Source of the DNA: Faecalibacterium sp. CAG:74
GTDB taxonomy: Bacteria; Bacillota; Clostridia; Christensenellales; Aristaeellaceae
Direction of reading: 5' to 3'
Assembly (NCBI GenBank): GCA_000437595.1
Contig: FR899894.1
Span: forward strand, 1-37,631
DNA length: 37,631 nucleotides
Shown here: positions 1-7,122 of the stretch, one piece after another
Layout: the number at the start of each line of letters is the position of its first letter
Position numbering within the stretch: position 1 is the stretch's first letter
Notes under the pieces: generated by a model
The model's database searches: none
What the model was told of the DNA's origin: nothing
What the model saw: the letters and a program-made list of their open reading frames with translations, nothing else
Made by a program: the position numbers and the translations under genes

Positions 1-90
1 TTCATCGGCAAAATCGACTGACCTTTCTTTTTTACCCAACAATATCTTTAATTAAGGGAGACGGGGCGAAATCTGCCGGATGCAGCCATT

Positions 91-555
91 ATGCCCGAAT
101 TATGCGATCTGCTGAACATTCAACTGAGCGAGCTTTTTCGCGGGGAGCGAATGACGATGGAAGCGCATCAGAAGGCTTTCGATGCATTGCTTCTGGAAAT
201 GAAGCAGCGGGAAGAAGCTGCGAATCGACGGATTCTTCAGCTGGAAAAAGTGCTTGTCTGCATGACGATTGCGGTATCGCTCACGATGATTCTTGTCGGA
301 TGCTATCTGGCGAAAGACCATCTTGCCCTCGGAATCGCCTTATTGACATTCGGCGCTGCGGTTGTTTTTGCCATCTGCTTTGTCGGCGTGAAAATCGAGC
401 ATGACACCGGCTATTACGAATGCCCCGAATGTGGAAAACGCTATGTGCCGACCATGAAAGCCGTCGTGATGGCACTGCATCGCGGCACAGCCCGCAAGAT
501 GATGTGTCCGTTCTGCGGAAAATGCGCCTATCATCAGAAGGTGCTTGCAAGGTAA
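91..555 (+). CDS. N-terminally truncated XRE-type regulator with two membrane segments and a zinc ribbon
   Basis: The first residues match the end of an HTH_3 (XRE) domain, in which a conserved WExGRNLPD-type turn leads into a helix ending in LFRGE. The same reading frame continues upstream of this ATG and spells GRNLPDAAI, then meets a TAA at 49-51, so the DNA-recognition helices are missing. After a short charged stretch come two hydrophobic segments (about residues 52-73 and 78-102). A C-terminal zinc ribbon follows, with CPEC near residue 111 and CPFC near residue 138. Full-length relatives carry the whole HTH domain before such a membrane and ribbon tail. No ribosome site is evident before the ATG. 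I read it as a decayed or edge-truncated regulator; expression as a small membrane protein is possible. A strong terminator follows at 630-669. Confidence 0.6.
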   Translation: MPELCDLLNIQLSELFRGERMTMEAHQKAFDALLLEMKQREEAANRRILQLEKVLVCMTIAVSLTMILVGCYLAKDHLALGIALLTFGAAVVFAICFVGVKIEHDTGYYECPECGKRYVPTMKAVVMALHRGTARKMMCPFCGKCAYHQKVLAR

Positions 556-629
556 TTCTATTTCCGAATGCACCTGCGCCAGCTGCATACGCCTTGGCGC
601 ATGCTTATCTGAAAATAGGATAAAGGCAA

Positions 630-669
630 CAGGGTGTCAAGCGCTTTTGCTTGACACCCTGGATTTTTT
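630..669 (+). terminator. Rho-independent terminator, probably bidirectional
   Basis: Two perfect 13-base arms (630-642 and 649-661, CAGGGTGTCAAGC and its complement) enclose a 6-base loop. GATTTTTTG follows on the plus strand. It ends the truncated regulator gene. It also lies just beyond the stop of the converging DUF2961 gene, whose strand has a weaker T-rich tail. Confidence 0.85.
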
Positions 670-700
670 GTAATGCTTTTCACCCATTAGCCTGCGGCGG

Positions 701-1729
701 TCACTTCATGATCATCTCTTTGTCCGACGGCAGCGGTTTCAGCGGCGCGGACGGCAGCGTCTGATACCAGTATGCGCAGGAAGTATAGTCGTCGTACCGC
801 GGTCCAGTCCATCCCATGTTGTCCAGCGTCATGCGAAATCCGGTTTCAAAGTGGATCGGGTCAGCGATGTGGAAGCGGTACAGCAGAAATCTCTGCTGAC
901 CATTGTAAAATGCACGGTTATCACCGTAAATGGCGTACATTCCGCTGTAGAGACCGCTGTAAGTCTGATAGGATTTAATCTGCACATCATTTCCAAAGCC
1001 GTAGGAGCCGCAGAAATAATCCTCTGTGCCTGTATAGTGAATGGAAGGATATTTATCATCGTCTATGTACATTCTGGCTTCGCCTTCCACCCAGCAGGTG
1101 TTGTTTCCGTTCATTCCGGTGGCCAGGGTCACGCCCACGAACTGACCTTTTCCCTGAATGCCATCGATAATGGTGTAGGAACGTCCCTTCTGAACGGGAT
1201 GCTCCTGACGGTAGGAAGCGTGGAAATATCCGATCTCGTCAGGCACCTCACAGTGACAGCCGGTGATGATATAATACAGGCTCTGATCCTTTTCGCCGCG
1301 GTTTTCCATGGTGATCCGGCAGTGCTTTTTGAAAGGCATCGCCCAGTAGCAGTTCAGTCCCCGTCCGGGAGCCACCAGGATCTGTGCGGAATTGAGCACC
1401 GCGTATTTTCCATCCCTGTCCACAAAATTCTCATCGTATGCGGTTCCGAAAAATGCGGAAATGGGCGCTTCCACGGAAGGATATTCGCAGTTGTCCCAGT
1501 ACATGCGGATCACGAAGCTGTGTCCAACGTAGCCGGTAAACCAAATGCTCTGGATCATTCCGGGACCGTCGGTGTCCACCAGCGTCACCGTCTCCCCTGC
1601 GCGAATCGCCACGGTCGGACTGAGCTTGGTGCAGTCTCCTCCTTTGGAACCGCCCGCTCTGGCTCCTGTGGGATTTTCTGCGGAGAAAGCGAAGGTCTTT
1701 GCATTGCTGATCATGCAATACGGTTTCAT
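701..1729 (-). CDS. DUF2961 / GH172-type glycoside hydrolase
   Basis: This 342-residue protein has the layout of the DUF2961 family, now classed as GH172. Characterised members act on fructofuranosides or arabinofuranosides. The family landmark TGTEDYF lies at residues 233-239, and a WVEGEARMYID stretch lies at about 213-223; the glutamates of these two motifs are the likely catalytic pair. There is no signal peptide, so it probably acts in the cytoplasm on an imported sugar. The start has a good AGGGAGG ribosome site. The gene stands alone, with its own promoter at 1878-1906 and a leader of about 140 nt that contains several TGACAG/CTGTCA copies. No transporter or sugar regulator is nearby, so the substrate cannot be told. 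Confidence 0.85.
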   Translation of the reverse strand: MKPYCMISNAKTFAFSAENPTGARAGGSKGGDCTKLSPTVAIRAGETVTLVDTDGPGMIQSIWFTGYVGHSFVIRMYWDNCEYPSVEAPISAFFGTAYDENFVDRDGKYAVLNSAQILVAPGRGLNCYWAMPFKKHCRITMENRGEKDQSLYYIITGCHCEVPDEIGYFHASYRQEHPVQKGRSYTIIDGIQGKGQFVGVTLATGMNGNNTCWVEGEARMYIDDDKYPSIHYTGTEDYFCGSYGFGNDVQIKSYQTYSGLYSGMYAIYGDNRAFYNGQQRFLLYRFHIADPIHFETGFRMTLDNMGWTGPRYDDYTSCAYWYQTLPSAPLKPLPSDKEMIMK

Positions 1730-1877
1730 AGGTCTTGCCTCCCTTGTTTTAACGTATCCTTACTATTCATTTTGTGGTTCTTGACAGAACGACATTCGTT
1801 GCTGTCAGCGTTCCATCTGTCACAAAAGGATACGGAACTTCTTTCCCGTTTCCAGTCTGTTCAATCGCTGTGACAAT

Positions 1878-1906
1878 ATTATAGCATCTGTACAGTGATT
1901 GCGCAA
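1878..1906 (-). promoter_or_regulatory. Vegetative promoter of the DUF2961 gene
   Basis: On the minus strand TTGCGC (1906-1901) and TATAAT (1883-1878) are separated by 17 bases. The predicted transcript has a leader of about 140 nt. Confidence 0.75.
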
Positions 1907-2072
1907 GTCCCTGAAAAACGAACATAAAAAACACCTGATGCCATGCTTTACTGCTCTCTTGCATGTGCTTGACGCCGCTTCACTGCTGCGCGAAACGGCG
2001 TCTTTGACAGTCTGAATTGTACATCTGACAAGGGATATCATAGTTCCTTGCAAAATGCAGTCATGATAAAGA

Positions 2073-2116
2073 AATCGCCCGATGCGTGCGGAGCATTTCC
2101 CGCGCATCGGGCGATT
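2073..2116 (-). terminator. Probable terminator of the MATE transcript
   Basis: Perfect 14-base arms (2073-2086 and 2103-2116) enclose a 16-base loop. On the minus strand the hairpin is followed by TTCTTTATC, a modest U-rich tail. A second stem (2127-2137 with 2158-2168, one G-T pair) sits directly before it in the transcript. Confidence 0.6.
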
Positions 2117-2126
2117 CTTCTATAAT

Positions 2127-2168
2127 GGCAGCACCGCGCAACTCGGCGGCGCGTCGGGCGGTGTTGCC
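2127..2168. other. Imperfect inverted repeat (stem-loop)
   Basis: GGCAGCACCGC (2127-2137) pairs with GCGGTGTTGCC (2158-2168) except for one wobble. No T-run follows on either strand. It lies two bases from the 59-bp palindromic element at 2171. Confidence 0.6.
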
Positions 2169-2170
2169 TA

Positions 2171-2229
2171 ATACTATTTCCAGATGAAAATTCGCAAGCA
2201 GATGGCACGGTTGAATCTGGAAATAGTAT
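2171..2229. repeat. 59-bp palindromic element, copy 1
   Basis: The 15-base ends (2171-2185 and 2215-2229, starting ATACTATTTCCAGAT) are perfect inverted repeats around a 29-base centre rich in CGCAAGCA and GGCAC motifs. Two related copies lie at 3633-3691 and 30552-30615. This copy sits in the predicted 3' untranslated region of the MATE mRNA. It carries no coding sequence. Confidence 0.85.
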
Positions 2230-2237
2230 AAATACCG

Positions 2238-3611
2238 TTATTCTTCCGGCAGCGGCGCAATCAGTTCGCGGTCGCACTTGCGGTAGAGCAGCAGACAAAT
2301 CGTCAGCGAGACGATTTCCGCAATCGGGAACGCCCACCAGATGGCGTTCGGGCCGATAAGGGACAGCGCCCACGTCGCGGGCAGCAGCACAATCAGCTGG
2401 CGGCACAGGCTCATAATCAGGCTGTATGTTCCGCGGCCGACCGCCTGGAAGACCGTGCTGAGCGTAATGCCCGCCGCCGCAATCAGGAAGTGCGAGCAGA
2501 TAATCCGCAGGGCGACGCAGCCTTCCGCCGTCAGCGCCTTGTCCGCCGAGGAGTCGAACGGCATCATCAGCAGGTTCGGCACAGCAAGGAAGAGCAGCGC
2601 GCCGACCGCCATAATCACCAGCGCATACACCAGACACACGCGGACGCACTCGTAGACGCGCTTTTTCTTCTGCGCGCCGAAGTTGTAGCCCACAATCGGC
2701 ACCATGCCGTTGCACAGCCCGAACACCGGCATAAAGACAAACGACTGGAGCTTGAAATATACGCCCAGAACGTTCACATAAATATCGCCAAAGCCTGCCA
2801 GAATCATGTTCATCAGCGTCGTGCAGACGGAGGAAATCGCCTGCATGATGGTGGACGGAATGCCAACGACGAGGATATTCTGCACCGTCTTCCAGTCGAA
2901 ACGGAAGCCCTCATGCGTCAGGCGCAGTTCCCGATTTTTCCACTGATTCAGGGTGAAACCGACGGTGCAGCTCACAACCTGACCGATAACCGTCGCAATC
3001 GCCGCGCCGGCGATACCCATTTGGCAGCTGAAAATCAGAATCGGGTCAAGGATGATGTTCGTCACTGCGCCGGACAGCTGGGTAATCATCGACAGCGTTG
3101 TGTTGCCCGTCGCCTGCATCATGCGTTCAAAGCAGATGGACATGAACTGTCCCAAGCTGAGCGTGCAGACGATGCGCAGGTACAGTGTGCCCATTTCCAG
3201 CACTTCCGCCTTCGGGTTCGTCATGCCGATATACGCGCGGGCGAAGAACAGCCCGACGATAACGAACAGCAGCCAGCCGACAACCTCAATCAGGATGCCG
3301 TGGCGAGCGGCGTCGCGCGCCTCATGCGGGCGCTTTTCGCCAAGCCGACGTGAAATCAAGCTGTTGATGCCCGTACCCATGCCGGTCGAAACGGCAATCA
3401 TCAGCATCTGCATCGGCATAGCGAGGTTGACCGCCGTCAGCGCATCCGGCGAATACTGCCCGACGAAAATCCCATCGACGATATTATACAGTGCCTGCAC
3501 CAGCATCGACACCATAATCGGCACGGACACCGTCGGCACGAGCTTGCGCATCTCCATCGTGCCCAGCATCCGGCTGCGTTCCGTGTTCTGCTGTTCCTGT
3601 TTTTCTGACAT
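2238..3611 (-). CDS. MATE family multidrug efflux transporter
   Basis: The protein has 457 residues, usual for MATE transporters, with twelve hydrophobic segments in two similar halves. The N-terminal half carries the typical stretch around VPIMVSMLVQALYNIVDGIF and GINSLISRRLGE. The second half carries the matching GMVPIVGYNFGAQ. Features resemble the MepA/DinF-like bacterial branch, which exports cationic drugs or metabolites using Na+ or H+. Substrate cannot be predicted. The start has a weak AAAGGAAAG ribosome site 6 bases upstream. A clear promoter lies at 3739-3767, giving a leader of about 120 nt that contains one palindromic element; another copy follows the stop codon. Confidence 0.93.
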   Translation of the reverse strand: MSEKQEQQNTERSRMLGTMEMRKLVPTVSVPIMVSMLVQALYNIVDGIFVGQYSPDALTAVNLAMPMQMLMIAVSTGMGTGINSLISRRLGEKRPHEARDAARHGILIEVVGWLLFVIVGLFFARAYIGMTNPKAEVLEMGTLYLRIVCTLSLGQFMSICFERMMQATGNTTLSMITQLSGAVTNIILDPILIFSCQMGIAGAAIATVIGQVVSCTVGFTLNQWKNRELRLTHEGFRFDWKTVQNILVVGIPSTIMQAISSVCTTLMNMILAGFGDIYVNVLGVYFKLQSFVFMPVFGLCNGMVPIVGYNFGAQKKKRVYECVRVCLVYALVIMAVGALLFLAVPNLLMMPFDSSADKALTAEGCVALRIICSHFLIAAAGITLSTVFQAVGRGTYSLIMSLCRQLIVLLPATWALSLIGPNAIWWAFPIAEIVSLTICLLLYRKCDRELIAPLPEE

Positions 3612-3632
3612 GTTGCTTTCCTTTCCGTATTC

Positions 3633-3691
3633 ATACTATTTCCGGATGAAAAGGCGCAAGCAAATGGCGCAGGTGAATCCAGAAATAGTAT
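3633..3691. repeat. 59-bp palindromic element, copy 2
   Basis: This copy has the same length and orientation as copy 1. Its 15-base ends (3633-3647 and 3677-3691) pair with one mismatch, and the centre (GCGCAAGCAAATGGCGCAGG) closely matches the other copies. It lies between the MATE promoter and its start codon, so it would be in the 5' leader of that mRNA. Confidence 0.85.
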
Positions 3692-3738
3692 CAGTCCCCT
3701 ATGAAGCCGAGAGGAAAATGCCCCTCAGTCAAAGGTCT

Positions 3739-3767
3739 ATTGTAGCAAAATTCGCCCTGTCCGTCAA
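3739..3767 (-). promoter_or_regulatory. Vegetative promoter of the MATE gene
   Basis: On the minus strand TTGACG (3767-3762) and TACAAT (3744-3739) are 17 bases apart. Transcription would begin near 3732, upstream of palindromic element copy 2. Confidence 0.8.
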
Positions 3768-3813
3768 GGGAAAATCCGCATTTTCCACCGCTTTTGCAAA
3801 AAAGAAAATTTCC

Positions 3814-3842
3814 TTTGCCCCATCGTGATTTCGTGTTATAAT
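3814..3842 (+). promoter_or_regulatory. Promoter of the unknown gene at 3888
   Basis: TTTGCC (3814-3819) and TATAAT (3837-3842) are 17 bases apart. The predicted transcript starts about 40 bases before the start codon. Confidence 0.6.
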
Positions 3843-3887
3843 AGCTGATGAAAGCAGTTGTTTTTCCGCTTGAAGGGAGGAATCCGC

Positions 3888-4931
3888 ATGAGCGTCAAAA
3901 TGCCCAAACCCGTCAGCAAAACAGAACTCTCGCGCCTATACACACGGCTTGCCATCGACACCCATCATCGACTTGACAACAGCACCGCAGAAGGGCAAGC
4001 GCGCCTTGACCTCCTCCACCGTTTCTTTGATGCCTGTGCCAATCTTTATGGGACGATGACACTCTGGCACGCATGGGAGCTTTTTCAGCATGTTGAGCCG
4101 GAATTGACTGCCAAGAAAAAGATTCTCCGCAAGGATTTCTTTTCCTTTGCGGAAATTGTGCGCGTTGAAAAGCATGCCTATGCCATCATGCTGCTGCCTG
4201 ACCTGTACGAAGAGGAGACGTCCATCAGCATTCAGGATGCCGAGCTGGTTCATAGAATGCTGATTTACCCGAACATTTGGGGCTTGAATGAGTATTACAA
4301 GCTGCTGAGCTATCAGGACGATAAGCCCTGTGTCGTTCCCGCACACGATGTGTTCTATGCGTATGCCGACCCGAATTATTTCTGGGAAACGCCAGAAGCG
4401 CGTTCTCTCCGCTTCTTTCTGGCAAACCTCCATGTCGCTCCGGACGCCAAAACCACTGCGCCCGACGGCACGCCTCTGCGCGGCAAGGCGTTGTCAGAGG
4501 TTGTATTCTGGACAAAAGATGACCACTGGGATTATGACGATTATAAGGCGGCGTGGCGCAAAAAAGCAGTTTCCGAAGAAGCAAACAGGCCATATTTGCA
4601 GCGCATCATGGAAAAAATCCAGCGCGGGATTCTGTTATCGTTTGTCTGCGATCAATTTTCTTACTATGTGGAGTTGCTTGAAGAAGCCGGCATTCAATTT
4701 ACCAAGCCGCAGTTTGAAACATTCGCGAACCGCCTCTGTGAATTGAACAATCACAGCCATCTTTGGTCAACCTGCGGCGGTCAGCCTGTTGAAATGTACG
4801 ATGGGCTTGACAATGCGGAACTGGATGCGGCGGCGCTTATGAAAACCATGCAGCTTGACCCCGATGGCTATTATCGCAATCCAGTCTTATCGCGCATCAC
4901 GCCGAAGAAGAATGAGGATGGACAGGACTGA
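3888..4931 (+). CDS. Hypothetical protein of unknown function
   Basis: I do not recognise this 347-residue protein. It looks soluble and mainly helical, with no signal peptide or membrane segment. It is rich in aromatic and acidic residues, for example KDDHWDYDDYKAAW near the middle and WSTCGGQPVEMYDG near the end. The ATG at 3888 is chosen because GGGAGG lies 7 bases before it; an upstream TTG at 3858 in frame has no ribosome site. Cysteines are few and not paired in a metal-binding pattern. It has its own promoter, and the next gene has another, so it is probably monocistronic. The composition is more AT-rich than the neighbouring minus-strand genes. Confidence 0.8.
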   Translation: MSVKMPKPVSKTELSRLYTRLAIDTHHRLDNSTAEGQARLDLLHRFFDACANLYGTMTLWHAWELFQHVEPELTAKKKILRKDFFSFAEIVRVEKHAYAIMLLPDLYEEETSISIQDAELVHRMLIYPNIWGLNEYYKLLSYQDDKPCVVPAHDVFYAYADPNYFWETPEARSLRFFLANLHVAPDAKTTAPDGTPLRGKALSEVVFWTKDDHWDYDDYKAAWRKKAVSEEANRPYLQRIMEKIQRGILLSFVCDQFSYYVELLEEAGIQFTKPQFETFANRLCELNNHSHLWSTCGGQPVEMYDGLDNAELDAAALMKTMQLDPDGYYRNPVLSRITPKKNEDGQD

Positions 4932-4971
4932 ACGATCCGGAAACAGTATGCGGTATCGGCGAATTTTCTCC

Positions 4972-5000
4972 ATGACAAACGCAGGAAAGTATGCTACAAT
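4972..5000 (+). promoter_or_regulatory. Promoter of the TtcA-like gene
   Basis: ATGACA (4972-4977) and TACAAT (4995-5000) are separated by 17 bases. The start codon at 5047 follows after a short leader with AAAGGAGG. Confidence 0.7.
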
Positions 5001-5046
5001 AGACGCGGTAAACACACCAATTCACTCGACAAAGGAGGTACGCCCT

Positions 5047-5919
5047 ATGCCGCGTACCCTATCCCCTGCTGCACGCATCGAGCGCAGCATCCTCTCCGAT
5101 TTCCGCAAACCGCTCTGGCGGCCGTTCGTCCGCGGCATCAAGCAGTACAAGATGATTGCTCCCGGCGACCACATTGCTGTGTGCATCTCCGGCGGCAAAG
5201 ACTCCATGCTGCTGGCGAAAATGATGCAGCTGCTGCAGCGCCACACCGACATTCCTTTCGAGACGGAGTTTCTCGTCATGGATCCCGGCTACAATGCCGA
5301 AAACCGCCAGCGTATCATCGACAATGCCGCCCTGATGGAAATCCCCATCCGCATTTTTGACAGCAGCATTTTCGAGACAACGAAAATCGCCGAGCGAAAT
5401 CCCTGCTACCTCTGCGCCCGGATGCGCCGCGGTTTCCTTTACGACCGTGCGCAGGAAATGGGCTGCAACAAAATCGCACTTGGGCATCACTTCAACGATG
5501 TTGTGGAAACGACCGTTATGGGGATGTTCTACGGCGCTCAGCTGCAAGCCATGCTGCCGAAACTGCACAGCCGCAATTTTCCCGGCATGGAGCTGATTCG
5601 CCCAATGTACTGCATCCACGAGGAGGACATCTGCGCTTGGCGCGATTTCAACGCCCTGCACTTTATCGCCTGCGCCTGCCGCCTGACCGAAGAGCGCGAC
5701 AAAAGCGGCGATGGCATCGGCAACTCGAAGCGCGCGGAAATCAAGCAGCTGCTGAAAACGCTTCGGGAGACGAACCCCGATGTAGAGAAGAACGTCTTCA
5801 GCGCGATTCACGCCGTCAGTCTGGACACCATGCCGGGCTGGAAAATCGGCGAAAAGGAATACAGTTTCCTGGATGACTATGACCATTGGGAAGCAACGCA
5901 CCGTCCGGCGGATAAGTAA
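5047..5919 (+). CDS. TtcA-like tRNA 2-thiolation ATP-pyrophosphatase
   Basis: The protein (290 residues) belongs to the PP-loop ATPases that activate a tRNA base for sulfur insertion; TtcA makes 2-thiocytidine at position 32. The ATP loop SGGKDS is at residues 48-53. A PCYLC pair (C120, C123) and C209/C211 could hold an Fe-S cluster, as in TtcA/TtuA-type enzymes. GHHFNDVVET (146-155) is the usual second motif. Full-length TtcA of enterobacteria is slightly longer, and the tRNA target in Firmicutes is not certain. The start at 5047 is fixed by AAAGGAGG 8 bases upstream; the frame is open further upstream, but that part overlaps the previous gene and promoter. A terminator follows at 5926. Confidence 0.85.
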   Translation: MPRTLSPAARIERSILSDFRKPLWRPFVRGIKQYKMIAPGDHIAVCISGGKDSMLLAKMMQLLQRHTDIPFETEFLVMDPGYNAENRQRIIDNAALMEIPIRIFDSSIFETTKIAERNPCYLCARMRRGFLYDRAQEMGCNKIALGHHFNDVVETTVMGMFYGAQLQAMLPKLHSRNFPGMELIRPMYCIHEEDICAWRDFNALHFIACACRLTEERDKSGDGIGNSKRAEIKQLLKTLRETNPDVEKNVFSAIHAVSLDTMPGWKIGEKEYSFLDDYDHWEATHRPADK

Positions 5920-5925
5920 CCGAAT

Positions 5926-5964
5926 ACGGGTCAAGGGAAGCACATTCCCCCTGATCCGTTTTTA
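5926..5964 (+). terminator. Terminator of the TtcA-like gene
   Basis: ACGGGTCAAGGGAA (from 5926) pairs imperfectly with TTCCCCCTGATCCGT, allowing G-T pairs and one bulge. TTTTTATA follows. Confidence 0.7.
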
Positions 5965-6000
5965 TATAATACGGCAAATGTACAAATTTCCGTTTTTGGA

Positions 6001-6050
6001 CAAAAATTCAGCTCCCCAATGAAGCAGATTTTTGCTGCCATCAGGGAGCT
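6001..6050 (-). terminator. Terminator of the deacetylase operon
   Basis: On the minus strand AGCTCCC (from 6050) pairs with GGGAGCT (ending at 6010). An inner stem is formed by GCAG and CTGC, and the hairpin is followed by GAATTTTTG. Confidence 0.75.
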
Positions 6051-6056
6051 GTTTGC

Positions 6057-7109
6057 TTATTCCGTTTCTTCCGACGGATTCGTTACTTCCGGCACGTCCG
6101 TCGGCTTCGGCACGTCCGTTGCTTCTGGCACGTCCGTCGCTTCTGGCACGTCCGTCGCTTCCGGCACGTCCGTTGCTTCCGGCACGTCCGTCGGCTTCGG
6201 CGCTTCCGTTGGCTTCGGCACGTCCGTCGGCTTCGGCACGTCCGTTGGCTTCGGGGCTTCCGTTGGCTCCGGGGCTTCCGTTGGCTTCGGCGGATTCGTT
6301 GGCTTCGGCGGATTCGTCGGCTTCGGCGGATTCGTCGGCTTCGGGGCTTTCGTCACTGCCGGCGCTTTCGTCGTTTCCGGGGGTTTTGTTGCTTCGGGCG
6401 CATCGGTCGCTTCCGCATCGTCGGGCTTGTCCAGCACCAGCGGTTCAAGCCCCAGCAAATCAGAAACCGTCACGAACTCGAATCCCGCGTCGCGCAGCAT
6501 GGGAATCAGCGTTTTCAGGCACTCATAGTCCACCATCCGCGCGTGATAGAGCAGAATCGAGCCGTTCTGGGTATCGCGGAACGCCTGATAAGGTTCGGTC
6601 TGCGCCACATCCCACAGGACGACCTTCTCCACGCCGTGCGCATAGAAAATCGGCAGGAAGTTCTTCTCGGAGTTCATGTAGTGTCCGAACGGCGGGCGCA
6701 GCAGCCGCAGTGGATAGTGGTAGCCCAGCACCTCGTCCACGCGCTCCTGCGACAGGCGCACCTGCGCATCCGCACTGGACTCGGAGTATTCCAGCAATTG
6801 CGCGTGCTTCCATGTATGGCTGCCGAACTCATCGCCGTGTGCCAGCGCGTCTTCCCACAGTTCACGGTCTTCCGCGCAGAACAGCTTGCCGACGATAAAC
6901 CACGTCACCGGGAAATCAAGTTCAATGCTCAATTCGTGGATTTTATACACAGCATCCATGTTCCAGCCGTCATCCACCGTAATCGCGATTTTTTTTGATT
7001 CGCGGTCGCCGTGGCGGACGACGTAATCCTCCGGAATCGCGGCAAACGCCGTCTGCTGCACCAGCATCAGGCACAGCGCCAGCGACAGCAGACGCATCAT
7101 GCGTTTCAT
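6057..7109 (-). CDS. Exported polysaccharide deacetylase with a long Pro/Thr repeat tail
   Basis: A signal peptide (residues 1-23, ending AFA) precedes a NodB-type deacetylase domain. Visible motifs are TVDDGW (metal and catalytic aspartates), the metal-binding HTWKH, and RPPFG. The fold removes acetyl groups from peptidoglycan or other surface glycans. After about residue 230 the protein becomes a low-complexity tail of six-residue units (PKPTDV, PEATDV, PKPTNP and variants), coded by about nineteen 18-bp repeats at 6076-6417. The tail ends without LPXTG or a membrane anchor, so it may be a wall-binding or spacer segment. The start has AAGGAGGGG overlapping the stop of the upstream metallo-hydrolase gene 13 bases away, so the two are one operon. 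Confidence 0.88.
   Translation of the reverse strand: MKRMMRLLSLALCLMLVQQTAFAAIPEDYVVRHGDRESKKIAITVDDGWNMDAVYKIHELSIELDFPVTWFIVGKLFCAEDRELWEDALAHGDEFGSHTWKHAQLLEYSESSADAQVRLSQERVDEVLGYHYPLRLLRPPFGHYMNSEKNFLPIFYAHGVEKVVLWDVAQTEPYQAFRDTQNGSILLYHARMVDYECLKTLIPMLRDAGFEFVTVSDLLGLEPLVLDKPDDAEATDAPEATKPPETTKAPAVTKAPKPTNPPKPTNPPKPTNPPKPTEAPEPTEAPKPTDVPKPTDVPKPTEAPKPTDVPEATDVPEATDVPEATDVPEATDVPKPTDVPEVTNPSEETE
6076..6417 (-). repeat. 18-bp tandem repeat inside the deacetylase gene
   Basis: About nineteen units of 18 bp run without spacers, each coding six residues of the Pro/Thr tail. Units fall into a few types, such as ACGTCCGTCGGCTTCGGC and GGATTCGTCGGCTTCGGC on the plus strand. Neighbouring units are often nearly identical, which points to recent expansion by slippage or unequal exchange. 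Confidence 0.9.
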
Positions 7110-7122
7110 CAGCAGCCCCTCC

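Larger units (their letters stand above)
1730..2237. other. 508-bp gap between the DUF2961 and MATE genes
   Basis: I see no gene here. It holds the leader and promoter of the DUF2961 gene (to 1906), about 165 bases in which I recognise nothing, then three adjacent stem-loops at 2073-2116, 2127-2168 and 2171-2229. These form the region downstream of the MATE stop codon. Confidence 0.7.

Noticed and set aside
2171..3691. A composite transposon formed by copies 1 and 2 of the palindromic element
   Set aside because: The copies flank only a transporter gene, no transposase is seen, and I find no target-site duplication. A past movement cannot be shown.
6076..6417. CRISPR array suggested by regularly repeated sequence
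   Set aside because: The 18-bp units have no spacers and code a Pro/Thr tail in frame with the deacetylase.
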